DNA of 64,000 bases from Bacillus sp. Marseille-Q3570 (GCF_946151055.1 NZ_CAMGYZ010000008.1:124001-188000); one strand, 5' to 3'; counted from the first letter of the stretch, positions 1-11,012 are shown. Translations and numbers: made by a program. Notes: generated from the sequence alone by a model not told the origin.

Positions 1-726
1 GAAATCATCGGTTGTGAAGTAGGATATATCGGACCGGTTGATGTACCTGATGAGGTAAAAGTGATTGCTGATCATGCTGTAGAATATATCGTAAATGGTG
101 TTTGTGGAGCGAATGAACCACATATGCATTATCAAAACGTCAACCCTGGAACAGATTTTGAAGTTGATTTTTATGATGACCTCCGCTTCATCGAAGAAGG
201 GGATCCTTCTCCAGATGGAAGAGGCACAATCGTTTTCGCAAGAGGCATCGAGGTTGGTCATGTTTTCAAATTAGGCACAAGATACAGTGAAGCGATGAAT
301 GCCACTATACTCGATGAGAACGGGAAATCAAAACCAATTACGATGGGCTCATACGGGATCGGAGTGTCAAGAATAATGGCAGCCGTCGTTGAACAAATGC
401 ATGATGAGAATGGGATCGTCTGGCCAGAATCCTTATCACCGTTTGATGTCCATCTCATTTGCGTCAATCCTAAAAGTGATACCCAGGCTGAACTTGGAGA
501 ACAACTCTATGCTCAATTGAAGAGGAATCGTTTGGATGTATTGTATGATGATCGTAAAGAACGTGCCGGTGTAAAATTCACTGATGCTGATTTGATCGGT
601 ATTCCGTTCCAGGTCATTGTCGGGAAGCGGGCTGAAGAAGGAATCGTCGAATTGAAGAATCGACAAACCGGCGAAAAAGCAGAAAAACATATAACTGAAA
701 TCGAAGCGTATATTGCACAAGCTTAA
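1..726 (+). CDS. proS: Prolyl-tRNA synthetase, C-terminal part (5' end outside window)
   Basis: Charges tRNA-Pro with proline in the cytoplasm. The frame is open from base 1, so only the last 241 residues are visible; bacterial ProRS is about 565 residues. The visible part begins in the segment before class II motif 3, shows motif 3 as [15 protein letters not shown] near visible residue 116, then a C-terminal anticodon-binding domain beginning around [11 protein letters not shown] and ending IEAYIAQA. In B. subtilis proS also directly precedes polC, which supports the assignment. A strong terminator follows, so polC is transcribed separately or by read-through. Nothing odd is seen in the visible part. 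Confidence 0.97.
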   Translation, partial: EIIGCEVGYIGPVDVPDEVKVIADHAVEYIVNGVCGANEPHMHYQNVNPGTDFEVDFYDDLRFIEEGDPSPDGRGTIVFARGIEVGHVFKLGTRYSEAMNATILDENGKSKPITMGSYGIGVSRIMAAVVEQMHDENGIVWPESLSPFDVHLICVNPKSDTQAELGEQLYAQLKRNRLDVLYDDRKERAGVKFTDADLIGIPFQVIVGKRAEEGIVELKNRQTGEKAEKHITEIEAYIAQA

Positions 727-745
727 AGATGTTCGAAGGCCACAA

Positions 746-786
746 GAGGACTGACGAGTAGATCATAGTCAGTCCTCTCCCTTTTC
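746..786 (+). terminator. Rho-independent terminator of proS
   Basis: A perfect 10-bp stem, GAGGACTGAC (746-755) with GTCAGTCCTC (768-777), closes a 12-base loop and is followed by tcccttttc. It lies 20 bases after the proS stop codon. Confidence 0.85.
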
Positions 787-852
787 AATATTAAGTACAT
801 ACTTGTAAATCGGGTATTGGTACAATGGAATAGTACCACTCGTTATTAGTTT

Positions 853-969
853 AAGGCTCTGTTAAAGTATTTTGTTGATTCAAGAAAGATTTGCGGCATT
901 CCTGCGACAATAGATCGCGAAAAGCGAAGGTGAATCGTAGAAATCAGCAATAAATACTAACATAGCCTA
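853..969. mobile_element. Short MITE-like element with terminal inverted repeats
   Basis: The first 28 bases (853-880, beginning aaggctctgtta) match the reverse complement of the last 28 (942-969) at 20 of 28 positions. The 117-base unit has no ORF of note, so it looks like a small non-autonomous inverted-repeat element. Its right end stops four bases before the polC ribosome binding site (gaaaggag), so it separates polC from proS and forms most of the polC leader. The GGCT at the tips resembles the larger elements elsewhere in the window, but the bodies differ. No clear target-site duplication was found. Confidence 0.55.
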
Positions 970-991
970 GTTTGAAAGGAGTCAAGACGAA

Positions 992-3900
992 ATGGAAGAC
1001 CTCGAAATTCGGAAACAACGATTGTCCTTGTTGCTTGAGCAAATCGGTTTTCCTCAAGAGAAACTTTCTTTCTTTGAAGATGGATATTTGAAGAAACTCT
1101 CCATACAAAAGGAACAGAAAAAATGGACATTCCATATATTCATAACCACGCCTTTACCATATGATGCCTATCAACTACTTGAAACCTTAATCCAAAAAGC
1201 ATTCCACACGATTGCAAAAGCAAGTTGTGTCATACACTGCGATCAAAAAGAAATCTCACGTGAATTATTTGAGGGCTATTGGAGTCCATGCATCGAACAA
1301 TTACAATCTCAGAACATGCCTGTCTTGGATATGCTTTCAGGGAAGATTCCTAACCTTGAAGGAAATAAAGTCACAGTGAAAGTATCCAATGACGCTCAAG
1401 CTATGCTTTTTCAAAGGAAACTTGGTCCATCTCTCGGTACTGCCTTTAAGAAATATGGCTTCCCTGCATTGAACTTCGAGACGAAGGTAGAACAGAATCA
1501 GGAAGATTATCAAAGGTTCGTTGAGCAACGGGAGAAGGAAGATAAGACCAAAGTGATGGCTGCTATGATGGAAAAGGAAAAAGCCGGAAAGAAACTTGAA
1601 AACGGAATTCGTAATGAAAAATTGAAGATCGGATACGGAATAAAGGATGAGCCGGTGCAGATTCAATCAATCGTCGATGAAGAGAGGAAAATCACCGTCC
1701 AGGGTTACGTCTTCGATGCTGAGACGAGGGAATTGAGAAGTGGCCGCGTATTATTGACATTCAAAATAACGGATTATACGGATTCATTGCTTATTAAAAT
1801 GTTCTCACGTGATAAGGAAGATATCCCAAGACTTCAATCCTTGAAAAAAGGGATGTGGGTGAAGGCACGTGGAGGAATCCAGAACGATACATTCGTAAGG
1901 GATCTCGTCATGATTGCGAATGATATCGAAGAGCTGCCGCCAGTAGTCAGGAAGGACGAAGCACCTGAGGATGAAAAACGGGTTGAACTTCACCTTCATA
2001 CACCGATGAGCCAGATGGATGCTATAAGCTCTACGTCATCTCTCGTCGAACAGGCTGCGAAATGGGGACACCCAGCAGTAGCAATAACGGATCATGCAGT
2101 CGTCCAATCCTATCCGGAAGCCTATTCAGCCGGTAAAAAACATGGAATTAAAATTTTGTATGGACTTGAGGCGAATCTCGTCGATGATGGCGTACCGATC
2201 GCTTATAACGATCAGCACAGACTATTACAGGACGAAACGTATGTCATATTTGATGTAGAAACGACTGGTCTATCTGCTGTTTATAATAAAATCATTGAGC
2301 TTGCAGCGGTGAAAATCAAAAATGGGGAAATCGTCGACCGGTTTGAATCGTTCGCAAATCCACACCATCCTCTTTCCGCTACGACCATTGATTTGACCGG
2401 GATTACTGATGATATGGTGAACTCTGCACCTGAGATCGAAGATGTGCTGAAAGATTTCCATACTTTCATCGAAGATTCGATTTTAGTGGCTCATAATGCT
2501 AGTTTCGATATGGGATTCTTGAATGTCGGTTTTCGGAAGGTCGGGATCGGTGATGCACCAAATCCGGTAATCGATACACTTGAACTCGGTAGATTCCTAT
2601 ATCCAGAGTTCAAGAACCATAGATTGAATACGTTGTGTAAGAAGTTCGATATCGAATTGACGCAGCATCACAGAGCGATATACGATGCTGAAGCAACCGG
2701 TTATCTTTTATTGAAAATGATCAAGGACAGTATTGAAAAAGGAATCACTTATCACGATGAATTCAATGATCACATGGGGGAGACCGGATTTGAACGGACG
2801 CGTCCATCCCATTGTATACTTCTAGCTAAAAACCAGGAAGGTCTGAAAAACATCTATAAACTAGTGACAGAATCCCATCTCAACTATTTTTATCGTACAC
2901 CGCGAATACCTAGATCTAAATTGAAGAAAAATCGAGACGGGATTTTGATAGGATCAGGCTGTGATAAAGGTGAAGTTTTCGAGGGTATGATGCAGAAGTC
3001 GCCCGAAGAAGTGGAAGAGATCGCTAAATTCTATGATTATCTTGAAGTGCAGCCAATAGGGAACTATGAACACCTCATAGAGAAAGAGCTAGTCCAGAAT
3101 GAGCTCTCATTGAAAGAAATCATCAAGAATATCGTCAAACTTGGCGAAAAGCTCGATAAACCTGTCGTTGCTACCGGGAATGTTCATTACCTTGATGAAA
3201 CCGATAAGATATACCGGAAGATCCTGATTGGCAGTCAAGGAAATGCGAATCCTCTTAACAGGCAGAAGCTGCCAGATGTACATTTCCGTACCACTGTTGA
3301 AATGCTTGAAGAATTCGATTTTCTTGGCGAAGATATAGCAAGAAAGATTGTTGTAGAAGCAACACAAGCAATTGCAGAGCAAATTGAAGAAGTGAAGCCG
3401 ATTCCGGATGATCTTTATACACCAAAGATTGAAGGTGCGGATGATGAAATACGTAACATGAGTTATGGCCGTGCACGAAGCATCTATGGAGAAGATCTTC
3501 CGAAACTGGTTGAAGAACGGCTGGAAAAAGAGCTTAAGAGTATCATCGGCCATGGATTTGCAGTCATCTATTTGATTTCTCAAAAACTCGTAAAGAAATC
3601 ATTGAATGATGGTTATCTAGTCGGTTCTCGTGGATCCGTCGGCTCGTCCTTCGTAGCGACGATGACGGAAATTACCGAGGTGAACCCGCTCCCGCCTCAT
3701 TATGTATGCCCATCCTGTAAACACTCTGTATTTTTTGATGATGGATCGGTAGGATCAGGGTTCGACCTTCCTGATAAACAATGTGAAGAGTGTGGCACTG
3801 AATATACGAAAGATGGTCACGACATTCCCTTTGAAACGTTCTTAGGGTTCAAAGGGGACAAAGTGCCTGATATCGATCTGAACTTCTCAGGTGAATATCA

Positions 3901-5287
3901 ACCACGTGCACATAACTATACGAAAGAACTGTTTGGGGAGGATTATGTATACCGTGCAGGGACGATCGGTACTGTAGCTGAGAAGACGGCGTATGGGTAC
4001 GTCAAAGGGTATGCGTCTGATTACAATATCCATTACCGCTCAGCAGAAATCGACCGGCTTGTCAGTGGGTGTACCGGGGTGAAAAGGACCACAGGGCAGC
4101 ATCCAGGCGGTATCATCGTGGTACCTGATTATATGGATATTTTCGACTTTTGCCCGATTCAATTTCCTGCAGATGACAAGAATTCTGAATGGAAGACGAC
4201 CCACTTTGACTTCCACTCCATCCATGACAACCTGTTGAAGCTGGATATTCTCGGGCACGATGATCCGACTGTCATAAGGATGCTTCAAGATCTGAGTGGT
4301 ATCGATCCGAAAACGATTCCGACTGATGATGCAGAGGTCATGAAATTGTTCAGTGGGACCGAGGCTTTGGGCGTAACAGAGGAACAGATCATGTGTAAGA
4401 CTGGAACTTACGGGATCCCAGAGTTCGGAACACGGTTCGTCCGGCAGATGCTTGAGGAGACGAAGCCAAGCACATTTTCCGAATTGGTGCAGATCTCAGG
4501 TCTTTCCCATGGTACAGACGTATGGTTGAACAATGCCAATGAGTTGATCGCAAATGGAACATGTGAACTTAAAGATGTCATCGGTTGTCGTGACGATATC
4601 ATGGTCTATCTGATATACAAAGGTCTCGAGCCATCACTGGCATTCAAGATCATGGAATTCGTCCGTAAAGGGAAAGGTTTGCAGGATGAATGGATTGAAG
4701 AAATGAAAAAGAACGATGTCCCGGATTGGTACATTGAATCTTGTAAAAAGATCAAGTACATGTTCCCGAAAGCCCATGCTGCTGCGTATGTATTGATGGC
4801 AGTGAGGATCGCCTATTTCAAAGTCCACCATCCGATCCTCTTCTATGCTGCATATTTCACGGTTCGTGCAGATGATTTCGATTTAGAAGTGATGGTGAGA
4901 GGATCTTCAGCAATCCGGCACCGCATTGAAGAAATCAACCAAAAAGGACTGGATGCCTCACCTAAGGAGAAGAGTTTGCTGACCGTTCTTGAATTGGCTC
5001 TTGAGATGTGTGAACGTGGGTACGGTTTCAATAAGGTAGATCTCTACCGTTCTTCTGCATCGGAATTCATTGTCGATGGAGATACGCTAATTCCACCGTT
5101 CAATGCGATTCCAGGCCTCGGTACGAATGCGGCGATCAATATCGTCAAAGCGAGAGAGGATGGCGAGTTCCTTTCGAAAGAAGATCTTCAGCAAAGAAGT
5201 AAGATTTCAAAAACTGTGATTCAATACTTAGAAGATCAAGGCTGTCTAGAAGGACTGCCGGATGCGAACCAGCTCTCGTTGTTCTAA
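992..5287 (+). CDS. polC: DNA polymerase III PolC-type alpha subunit with built-in 3'-5' exonuclease
   Basis: Replicative polymerase of low-GC Gram-positives, 1431 residues (B. subtilis about 1437). Domain order: N-terminal and OB-fold regions; PHP domain starting at [10 protein letters not shown] near residue 333; an inserted DnaQ-like proofreading exonuclease from about 417 ([27 protein letters not shown]); a Cys4 zinc site with CPSC near 906 and CEEC further on; the polymerase active-site motif PDIDLNF near 958; helix-hairpin-helix and C-terminal region ending in QLSLF, a plausible beta-clamp binding motif. The ATG start has gaaaggag 12 bases upstream. Complete, with every expected catalytic motif. 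It is preceded by a MITE-like element and followed by a hairpin. Confidence 0.99.
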   Translation: MEDLEIRKQRLSLLLEQIGFPQEKLSFFEDGYLKKLSIQKEQKKWTFHIFITTPLPYDAYQLLETLIQKAFHTIAKASCVIHCDQKEISRELFEGYWSPCIEQLQSQNMPVLDMLSGKIPNLEGNKVTVKVSNDAQAMLFQRKLGPSLGTAFKKYGFPALNFETKVEQNQEDYQRFVEQREKEDKTKVMAAMMEKEKAGKKLENGIRNEKLKIGYGIKDEPVQIQSIVDEERKITVQGYVFDAETRELRSGRVLLTFKITDYTDSLLIKMFSRDKEDIPRLQSLKKGMWVKARGGIQNDTFVRDLVMIANDIEELPPVVRKDEAPEDEKRVELHLHTPMSQMDAISSTSSLVEQAAKWGHPAVAITDHAVVQSYPEAYSAGKKHGIKILYGLEANLVDDGVPIAYNDQHRLLQDETYVIFDVETTGLSAVYNKIIELAAVKIKNGEIVDRFESFANPHHPLSATTIDLTGITDDMVNSAPEIEDVLKDFHTFIEDSILVAHNASFDMGFLNVGFRKVGIGDAPNPVIDTLELGRFLYPEFKNHRLNTLCKKFDIELTQHHRAIYDAEATGYLLLKMIKDSIEKGITYHDEFNDHMGETGFERTRPSHCILLAKNQEGLKNIYKLVTESHLNYFYRTPRIPRSKLKKNRDGILIGSGCDKGEVFEGMMQKSPEEVEEIAKFYDYLEVQPIGNYEHLIEKELVQNELSLKEIIKNIVKLGEKLDKPVVATGNVHYLDETDKIYRKILIGSQGNANPLNRQKLPDVHFRTTVEMLEEFDFLGEDIARKIVVEATQAIAEQIEEVKPIPDDLYTPKIEGADDEIRNMSYGRARSIYGEDLPKLVEERLEKELKSIIGHGFAVIYLISQKLVKKSLNDGYLVGSRGSVGSSFVATMTEITEVNPLPPHYVCPSCKHSVFFDDGSVGSGFDLPDKQCEECGTEYTKDGHDIPFETFLGFKGDKVPDIDLNFSGEYQPRAHNYTKELFGEDYVYRAGTIGTVAEKTAYGYVKGYASDYNIHYRSAEIDRLVSGCTGVKRTTGQHPGGIIVVPDYMDIFDFCPIQFPADDKNSEWKTTHFDFHSIHDNLLKLDILGHDDPTVIRMLQDLSGIDPKTIPTDDAEVMKLFSGTEALGVTEEQIMCKTGTYGIPEFGTRFVRQMLEETKPSTFSELVQISGLSHGTDVWLNNANELIANGTCELKDVIGCRDDIMVYLIYKGLEPSLAFKIMEFVRKGKGLQDEWIEEMKKNDVPDWYIESCKKIKYMFPKAHAAAYVLMAVRIAYFKVHHPILFYAAYFTVRADDFDLEVMVRGSSAIRHRIEEINQKGLDASPKEKSLLTVLELALEMCERGYGFNKVDLYRSSASEFIVDGDTLIPPFNAIPGLGTNAAINIVKAREDGEFLSKEDLQQRSKISKTVIQYLEDQGCLEGLPDANQLSLF

Positions 5288-5288
5288 G

Positions 5289-5318
5289 TTGCAATCCCGA
5301 ACACGTTTATGGTATATT
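5289..5318 (+). promoter_or_regulatory. Putative sigma-A promoter of the rimP-nusA-infB operon
   Basis: TTGCAA (5289-5294), an 18-base spacer, then TATATT (5313-5318). It lies just after the polC stop and upstream of a hairpin and rimP. In B. subtilis the equivalent operon also starts here. This is inference from consensus and position. Confidence 0.45.
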
Positions 5319-5348
5319 GAAATTGGAAATACTAGTGAATAGGTCGTC

Positions 5349-5382
5349 GGAAGGAGTGGGTGCCAACCCACTCTTTCCTTTA
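5349..5382 (+). terminator. Hairpin after polC: terminator, possibly attenuator of the rimP operon
   Basis: GGAAGGAGTGGGT (5349-5361) pairs with ACCCACTC plus TTCC (5366-5378) with one bulge, followed by the modest U-rich tail tttatgttt. It can end polC transcripts. If the promoter at 5289-5318 is used, it would lie in the leader of the rimP operon. Confidence 0.6.
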
Positions 5383-5502
5383 TGTTTGATATCTTTTTTC
5401 TAATAGCCCTGTTGAAAGACTTTGATTCAGGGCAATTCTACCAAGTATTCGAACAGCAAGAATTGAAGCAGAAAATGTCCCAGTGATAAAGGAGGACCAC
5501 AA

Positions 5503-5973
5503 ATGAGTAAAAAGGTGACTGAGATAACGGAAGAACTCGTAACACCGATCTTAGAATCCATGGACCTTGAACTAGTAGACGTCGAGTTTGTCAAAGAGGG
5601 AAAGAACTGGTTTCTAAGAGTATACATCGATAGCGAAGATGGTGTAGATATTGAAGAATGTGGAAAAGTAAGTGAACAATTGAGTGAAAGATTGGATGAA
5701 GTCGATCCGATCTCCCAGGCTTATTTCCTTGAGGTCTCCTCACCAGGTGTAGAACGCCCATTGAAAAAGGATTCAGACTTTCAAAAAGCAGTCGGAAAGC
5801 ACGTACATGTGAAAACATATGAACAAATCGATGGCCAAAAAGAATTCGAAGGAACGCTCATATCATTTGATGGTGAAGAGCTCACTGTCGAAATTCGCGT
5901 GAAGACAAGGACGAAGGAAATCAAGGTACCGTACGAAAAAGTTGCTAATGCGCGTTTAGCGGTATCATTCTAA
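5503..5973 (+). CDS. rimP: Ribosome maturation factor RimP (YlxS)
   Basis: Helps assemble the 30S subunit. It has 156 residues, normal for the family. The N-terminal half shows the conserved stretch [22 protein letters not shown] and the acidic segment [20 protein letters not shown]. The C-terminal SH3-like domain contains [16 protein letters not shown]. The ATG is preceded by a near-perfect aaaggagg seven to eight bases away. It is the first gene of the nusA operon, 20 bases ahead of nusA. Confidence 0.97.
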   Translation: MSKKVTEITEELVTPILESMDLELVDVEFVKEGKNWFLRVYIDSEDGVDIEECGKVSEQLSERLDEVDPISQAYFLEVSSPGVERPLKKDSDFQKAVGKHVHVKTYEQIDGQKEFEGTLISFDGEELTVEIRVKTRTKEIKVPYEKVANARLAVSF

Positions 5974-5992
5974 TCATAAGGGGGAGAGTCCG

Positions 5993-7102
5993 ATGAGCGA
6001 TTTAATGGATGCGTTGACAGTACTTGAGAAGGAAAAGGGAATCAGTAAAGACGTTATTGTAGAAGCAATTGAGGCTGCACTGATTTCAGCTTACAAACGA
6101 AATTTTCATCAAGCACAGAATGTCCGCGTTGATTTTAATCAAGATACGGGCAGTGTAAAAGTATTTGCAAGAAAAAATGTAGTGGAAGAAGTGGAAGACA
6201 GCCGTCTGGAGATGTCAGTCGATCAAGCGAAGGAAATCAGTCCTCAATATGAAGAAGGGGATGTCGTAGAGCTTGAAGTGACACCGAAGGATTTCGGCCG
6301 TATTGCAGCACAAACTGCTAAACAAGTCGTTACTCAAAGAGTACGTGAAGCAGAACGTGGAATCATTTTTTCAGAATTCATCGATCGTGAAGAAGATATC
6401 ATCACGGGTGTAGTGCAGCGTCAGGATCACCGTTTCATGTATGTCGATCTTGGTCGAGTCGAAGCGTTGTTGCCGACTACTGAACAAATCCAATCTGAAT
6501 CTTATAAGACGAATGATCGGATCAAAGTATTCATCACAAAGGTCGAGAAGACGACAAAAGGACCACAGATCATGGTTTCAAGGACTCATCCAGGGTTATT
6601 GAAGAGATTATTTGAACTGGAAGTACCCGAAATTTATGATGGTACAGTTGAAATCAAATCAATTTCACGAGAAGCTGGTGATCGCTCTAAAATTTCCGTC
6701 CATGCGGAAGACCCGGAAGTAGATCCGGTCGGATCTTGTGTCGGACCAAGAGGCCAGCGGGTACAAACGATCGTCAATGAGCTTCACGGAGAAAAAATTG
6801 ATATTGTAAGATGGTCGAACGATCCTGTGGAATATGTCGCAAATGCTTTGAGCCCTTCAAAAGTGCTTGAAGTCCAAGTGAATGAAGAGGAAAAGATGAC
6901 CCGTGTCATCGTCCCGGACTATCAGCTTTCACTTGCAATTGGGAAACGTGGTCAGAATGCTAGATTAGCTGCCAAATTGACTGGCTGGAAGATCGATATC
7001 AAGAGTGAGTCAGAAGCAGTTGAACAAGGTTTGTATGACCCGGATAAACAACCTGAAGAGCCGGATTATGATGATGTATATGACGAAGAACTGGAAGATT
7101 AA
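5993..7102 (+). CDS. nusA: Transcription termination/antitermination factor NusA
   Basis: RNA-polymerase-bound elongation factor that influences pausing and termination. It has 369 residues, like the B. subtilis protein (371), and lacks the C-terminal acidic repeats of proteobacterial NusA. Order: N-terminal RNAP-binding domain (starts MSDLMDALTVLEKEKGISK), S1 domain around residues 135-200 (ITGVVQRQDHRFMYVDLG), then two KH domains (GSCVGPRGQRVQTIVNEL and LAIGKRGQNARLAAKLTGW). The start has gggggagag upstream. Third-codon usage resembles the neighbours. Confidence 0.99.
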   Translation: MSDLMDALTVLEKEKGISKDVIVEAIEAALISAYKRNFHQAQNVRVDFNQDTGSVKVFARKNVVEEVEDSRLEMSVDQAKEISPQYEEGDVVELEVTPKDFGRIAAQTAKQVVTQRVREAERGIIFSEFIDREEDIITGVVQRQDHRFMYVDLGRVEALLPTTEQIQSESYKTNDRIKVFITKVEKTTKGPQIMVSRTHPGLLKRLFELEVPEIYDGTVEIKSISREAGDRSKISVHAEDPEVDPVGSCVGPRGQRVQTIVNELHGEKIDIVRWSNDPVEYVANALSPSKVLEVQVNEEEKMTRVIVPDYQLSLAIGKRGQNARLAAKLTGWKIDIKSESEAVEQGLYDPDKQPEEPDYDDVYDEELED

Positions 7103-7117
7103 AAGGAGAGGGAAACG

Positions 7118-7390
7118 ATGAAAAAGCGGAAAATACCGATGCGAAAGTGTATAGCTTGTCAAGAAAACAAGCCGAAGAAAGAATTGATTCGCATTGTCCG
7201 TACTCCTGAAGGAGAAGTTTCGATCGATCTTACCGGTAAAAAGTCAGGCAGAGGAGCTTATATTTGCAACGAGATCTCCTGTTTTGAATTGGCACAAAAG
7301 AAGAAAGCATTCCAGAACCAACTATCTGTCCAAGTTACTGATACAGTATACGAAGAACTGAAAAGCCAAGTCAGTCAATCGAGGGAATAG
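7118..7390 (+). CDS. ylxR: YlxR family RNA-binding protein (RnpM)
   Basis: Small basic 90-residue protein between nusA and ylxQ, its standard position. Family motifs are visible: RKCIACQENKPKKELIRIVR near the start and GRGAYICNEISCFE later. In B. subtilis this family has been linked to modulation of RNase P, hence the name RnpM; that function is known only from the family. Its stop codon TAG is immediately followed by the ATG of ylxQ, so the two are probably translationally coupled. Confidence 0.95.
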   Translation: MKKRKIPMRKCIACQENKPKKELIRIVRTPEGEVSIDLTGKKSGRGAYICNEISCFELAQKKKAFQNQLSVQVTDTVYEELKSQVSQSRE

Positions 7391-7693
7391 ATGAAATCAT
7401 CATGGGAGTCCCTATTAGGCTTAGCGAATAGAGCAGGAAAATGTGTCTCTGGTGAAGAGTTGGTTGTCAAAGAAATACGTCAGCAACGTGCCAAAATGAT
7501 CTTGCTTGCAGAAGATGCATCCGCCAATACAAGGAAAAAGCTGATAGATAAGTGTACTTACTATCAAGTTCCTTATTATATAGTGCCGAACCGATATGAG
7601 TTGGGTAACGCAATTGGGAAAGAACAACGGGTGACCGTTGCTGTGATCGATAATGGATTTGCACAAAAGTTGAAGAAATTGATCGATCAATAA
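7391..7693 (+). CDS. ylxQ: L7Ae-family ribosome-associated protein YlxQ
   Basis: A 100-residue protein of the L7Ae/L30e/S12e fold, expected to bind kink-turn RNA. The family signature [16 protein letters not shown] is at the N-terminus, followed by [18 protein letters not shown]. The start ATG abuts the ylxR stop with no gap, and infB begins 16 bases after the end. Exact role is not established; position suggests work with the translation genes around it. Confidence 0.95.
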   Translation: MKSSWESLLGLANRAGKCVSGEELVVKEIRQQRAKMILLAEDASANTRKKLIDKCTYYQVPYYIVPNRYELGNAIGKEQRVTVAVIDNGFAQKLKKLIDQ

Positions 7694-7709
7694 TTTTGGG
7701 GGTGACCAA

Positions 7710-9983
7710 ATGAGTAAGATGCGCGTTTATGAATATGCAAAGAAACATAACGTTCAAAGTAAAGATGTAATTCAAAAATTAAAGACTATGAATATAGAAG
7801 TTACAAATCATATGTCAACGATAGAAGATACCACTGTTACTAAATTGGATCAAGCATTCAGTCCTGATAAAGGTCAAAAGAAAGACCAGAAACCGAATAA
7901 ACCATCCAACAAACCTATGAATCAATCCGAGAACAAACCAAAAGGGAAAGCGACAGACAACAATCGGAATCAACAAAAGTCTGGTGATCGACCGAATAAT
8001 CGCGGTGGAAATAACCCTAATGCCAACCGTGGCCAGAACCGTCCTGGAGGGCAAAACCGTCCAGGCGGCCAGAACCGACCAGGAGGACAGAACCGACCAG
8101 GGGGACAGAACCGTCCTGGCGGCCAGAATCGTCCAGGAGGACAGAACCGTCCAAAAGGAAAAGGACGTAACAATCGTCCAGCTGCGAATCAACAACAGCA
8201 GCCGAAGAGAGAACAGCCAAAACCAAAAATGCCTGAAAAGATCACTTTTGAAGGATCTTTGACTGTCGGTGAACTCGCGAAGAAACTTCATATCGAAACA
8301 TCTGATATCATCAAAAAGCTGATGGGCTTAGGTGTAATGGCGACGATCAACCAAGAGCTTGATAAAGAAACCATCGAGCTGGTCGCCGCTGACTTCAATG
8401 TTGAAGTTGAAGAAGAAATAATTATTGACGAAACGAACTTTGAGGAAAATGAAATTGAAGAAGATGAAAGTAAACTGTCGATCCGTCCACCAGTCGTGAC
8501 GATCATGGGACACGTCGATCACGGAAAAACGACGTTGCTTGATTCAATCCGTAAAACGAAGGTAGCTGCAGGAGAAGCTGGTGGGATCACACAGCATATC
8601 GGTGCCTATCAGATCGAAGAAAATGGAAAACCGATTACATTCCTGGACACACCAGGACACGCAGCATTCACAACGATGCGTGCTCGTGGTGCACAAGTTA
8701 CGGATATCACCATCCTGGTCGTAGCAGCTGATGATGGCGTCATGCCTCAAACAATTGAGGCGATCAACCATGCAAAGGCAGCAGAAGTCCCAATCATCGT
8801 GGCGGTGAACAAGATGGATAAAGAAGGGGCAAACCCAGATCGCGTCATGCAGGAATTGACTGAACATGAATTGATTCCTGAGGATTGGGGCGGCGATACG
8901 ATTTTCGTCAAACTTTCCGCGATCAGTGGGGAAGGAATCGATGAGCTTCTTGAAATGGTTCTTCTCGTAGCAGAAGTGGAGGAGCATAAATCGAATCCAG
9001 ACCGTTTTGCCAATGGTACAGTAATTGAAGCACAACTGGATAAAGGACGCGGTCCAGTCGCTACACTTCTTGTGCAAGGCGGAACACTCGAAGTCGGTGA
9101 TCCAATCGTCGTCGGAAATACGTTTGGCCGTGTACGTGCAATGGTCAATGATCTTGGACGCCGCGTCAAAAAAGCTGGTCCATCGACCCCTGTTGAAATC
9201 ACTGGTTTGAACGATGTCCCGAATGCAGGAGATCAATTCCGAGTGTTCAAGGACGAGAAAAAAGCACGTGCAATTGGTGAAGCTCGTGCAAAAAGACAAA
9301 TTGAGCAACAGCGAAAAGAAAGCTCGAAGCTCAATCTGGATGATCTATTCGAGCAGATCAAGGAAGGCGACATCAAGGAAATCAACGTCATCCTCAAAGC
9401 AGATGTTCAAGGTTCTGTCGAGGCTCTCGCAGGTTCATTGAGAAAGATCGATGTGGAAGGTGTCAAGGTTAAAATCATTCATACGGGTGTAGGTGCGATT
9501 GCAGAATCCGACATCATCCTTGCATCTGCGTCAAATGCGATCATCATCGGATTCAATGTACGTCCAGATAACAACGCGAAACGTACAGCAGAAGCTGAAA
9601 AAGTGGATATCCGATTGCATAGGATCATCTATAATGTGATTGATGAAATCGAATCTGCAATGAAGGGTATGCTTGATCCGGTCTATCAAGAGAAAGTGAT
9701 CGGGCAAGTTGAAGTTCGTACGACTTTCAAAGTTTCCAAAGTAGGAACAATTGCCGGATGTTACGTGACTGATGGTAAGATTACCCGTGATTCTGGTGTG
9801 CGTCTAGTCCGCGACGGCGTAGTCGTATTTGAAGGGGAAGTTGATACGCTGAAGCGTTTCAAAGACGATGCCAAAGAGGTCGCAGCTGGTTACGAATGTG
9901 GTATAACATTGGAGAAATTCAACGATATTAAAGAGGGCGACGTTATCGAAGCTTATGTGATGGAAGAGGTTAAACCGAAATGA
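7710..9983 (+). CDS. infB: Translation initiation factor IF-2
   Basis: GTPase that brings initiator tRNA to the 30S subunit; 757 residues. An N-terminal IF2 helical domain ([21 protein letters not shown]) is followed by a low-complexity basic linker with seven tandem hexapeptides (QNRPGG type, residues 109-150), a second helical domain ([20 protein letters not shown]), the G domain (GHVDHGKTT near 267, DTPGH, NKMD) and the C-terminal domains II to IV. RBS ggggg lies upstream of the ATG. The last bases overlap ylxP as ATGA. The repeat linker is the only unusual part; the linker is the variable segment of IF-2 in all bacteria. Confidence 0.99.
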   Translation: MSKMRVYEYAKKHNVQSKDVIQKLKTMNIEVTNHMSTIEDTTVTKLDQAFSPDKGQKKDQKPNKPSNKPMNQSENKPKGKATDNNRNQQKSGDRPNNRGGNNPNANRGQNRPGGQNRPGGQNRPGGQNRPGGQNRPGGQNRPGGQNRPKGKGRNNRPAANQQQQPKREQPKPKMPEKITFEGSLTVGELAKKLHIETSDIIKKLMGLGVMATINQELDKETIELVAADFNVEVEEEIIIDETNFEENEIEEDESKLSIRPPVVTIMGHVDHGKTTLLDSIRKTKVAAGEAGGITQHIGAYQIEENGKPITFLDTPGHAAFTTMRARGAQVTDITILVVAADDGVMPQTIEAINHAKAAEVPIIVAVNKMDKEGANPDRVMQELTEHELIPEDWGGDTIFVKLSAISGEGIDELLEMVLLVAEVEEHKSNPDRFANGTVIEAQLDKGRGPVATLLVQGGTLEVGDPIVVGNTFGRVRAMVNDLGRRVKKAGPSTPVEITGLNDVPNAGDQFRVFKDEKKARAIGEARAKRQIEQQRKESSKLNLDDLFEQIKEGDIKEINVILKADVQGSVEALAGSLRKIDVEGVKVKIIHTGVGAIAESDIILASASNAIIIGFNVRPDNNAKRTAEAEKVDIRLHRIIYNVIDEIESAMKGMLDPVYQEKVIGQVEVRTTFKVSKVGTIAGCYVTDGKITRDSGVRLVRDGVVVFEGEVDTLKRFKDDAKEVAAGYECGITLEKFNDIKEGDVIEAYVMEEVKPK
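8034..8159 (+). repeat. Seven tandem 18-bp units inside infB (Q-N-R-P-G-G hexapeptides)
   Basis: Seven in-frame copies of cag aac cgN ccN ggN ggN encode six QNRPGG units and a final QNRPKG. Codon third positions vary between copies (cgt/cga, cct/cca, ggc/gga/ggg), so the array is not a very recent expansion or is maintained at protein level. Its copy number could vary between strains. Confidence 0.95.
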
Positions 9984-10258
9984 TCGGAAGTTTGAAGTGT
10001 GAGTGTCATATACATGATGCTCACTCTTTGAAAGAAAAACGTTCGGTAGTCAAAAAAGTGATCCAGCGGTTGAAACAGCAGTTCAATGTTGCTGTAGCAG
10101 AGACGGATTTTCATGAGCTGTGGCAACGATTCGAAATTGGGATCGTAACCATATCCAAAGATAAACAAATGGTCGAAAAAGAATTGCAGCAAGTAATGAA
10201 ATATCTGGACCGCTTTGATGAGTTTGAAATCACAAATTATGAAACCGAAATATTATAA
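9980..10258 (+). CDS. ylxP: DUF503 family protein YlxP
   Basis: A 92-residue protein of the DUF503 family. The start overlaps the infB stop (ATGA), indicating coupled translation. Typical family features are visible: [20 protein letters not shown] at the start and [13 protein letters not shown] in the middle. It always sits between infB and rbfA in Bacillaceae. Function is not known beyond its translation-related context. Confidence 0.95.
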   Translation: MIGSLKCECHIHDAHSLKEKRSVVKKVIQRLKQQFNVAVAETDFHELWQRFEIGIVTISKDKQMVEKELQQVMKYLDRFDEFEITNYETEIL

Positions 10259-10296
10259 GAAACCTTCGCCTTTAACGGCGGAATGAGGTGTTTTTT

Positions 10297-10647
10297 ATGA
10301 GCAATGTACGTGCAAACCGCGTAGCAGAGCAGATGAAAAAAGAACTTGGCGAAATTATCGGCCAGAAGATCAAGGACCCTAGAGTAGGATTTGTAACGGT
10401 CACGGCTGTTGAAGTGACAGGAGATCTTCAACAAGCGACCATCTTCATCTCAGTTTTCGGAGACGAAGAAGAGAAAGCGAATACACTTGCCGGACTTGCA
10501 AAAGCGACAGGGTTCATCCGTTCAGAAATCGGTAAACGGATCCGTTTAAGAAAAACGCCAGAAATTCTCTTCGAATTTGACCATTCGATTGAATATGGCA
10601 ACCGGATTGAGACGCTTCTGGATGAAATCAATGATAACAGAGATTAA
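10297..10647 (+). CDS. rbfA: 30S ribosome-binding factor RbfA
   Basis: Cold-shock and 16S maturation factor of 116 residues (B. subtilis 117). Starts [20 protein letters not shown] and has the KH-like body [21 protein letters not shown] chose the ATG at 10297, not the in-frame GTG nine bases earlier, because tgaggtg ends about seven bases before it and the homologues begin here. A small hairpin (TTCGCC with GGCGGAA, about 10264-10282) lies immediately upstream of the RBS. Last gene of the nusA operon; a terminator follows. Confidence 0.97.
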   Translation: MSNVRANRVAEQMKKELGEIIGQKIKDPRVGFVTVTAVEVTGDLQQATIFISVFGDEEEKANTLAGLAKATGFIRSEIGKRIRLRKTPEILFEFDHSIEYGNRIETLLDEINDNRD

Positions 10648-10741
10648 AAGTATGAGGGATTGCCCTGGGTTTGGAGTCCGAATTCCGAAGAACACGAGCA
10701 GCTAATAATATATGTTCGTATCATAGGATGGATTAGACTGC

Positions 10742-10763
10742 CGGGACAGTCCCGTTTTTCTTC
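10742..10763 (+). terminator. Terminator of the nusA-infB-rbfA operon
   Basis: CGGGA-cag-TCCCG hairpin (10742-10754) followed by tttttcttct. It lies about 95 bases after rbfA. Confidence 0.65.
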
Positions 10764-10785
10764 TCCGACGCTAGAGAACAGCATT

Positions 10786-10978
10786 TAGAGGACACCGCAG
10801 ACCTTATTTACGACAAATCACAAGTTTTTACAAAAATAGAGGACACCGGAGACCTTATTTAGTGAAAATCACGTACAAATGATCGATTTATACAGCCATA
10901 ACGGAACAGATGTCCTCAAATTTTTAAAATCAACGCTTTTTGTCACACATAGCGGAACAGTTGTCCTCTAATTTTTCA
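10786..10978. repeat. 51-bp periodic repeats in inverted arrangement between rbfA and truB
   Basis: Two direct copies begin TAGAGGACACCG at 10786 and 10837 (period 51). Two copies of a related unit in opposite orientation carry cggaacag-tgtcctc at about 10903 and 10954 (period 51). The forward and reverse halves share the TAGAGGACA / TGTCCTCTA edge, so the region is head-to-head and could fold into a long stem. No ORF is present in this 365-base gap apart from the operon terminator and the truB RBS. Confidence 0.7.
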
Positions 10979-11012
10979 CAACCCAATGCTACTCTGATAA
11001 GGAAGTGCGTGT

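Noticed and set aside
5402-5425. Possible lone end of a MITE (agccctgttgaaagac)
   Set aside because: It resembles the left end at 853 but I found no partner end nearby, and the match is too short to support.
7815-8291. 158-residue and shorter minus-strand frames opposite infB
   Set aside because: They are produced by the 18-bp repeats; low-complexity translation, no RBS, and a conserved gene on the other strand.
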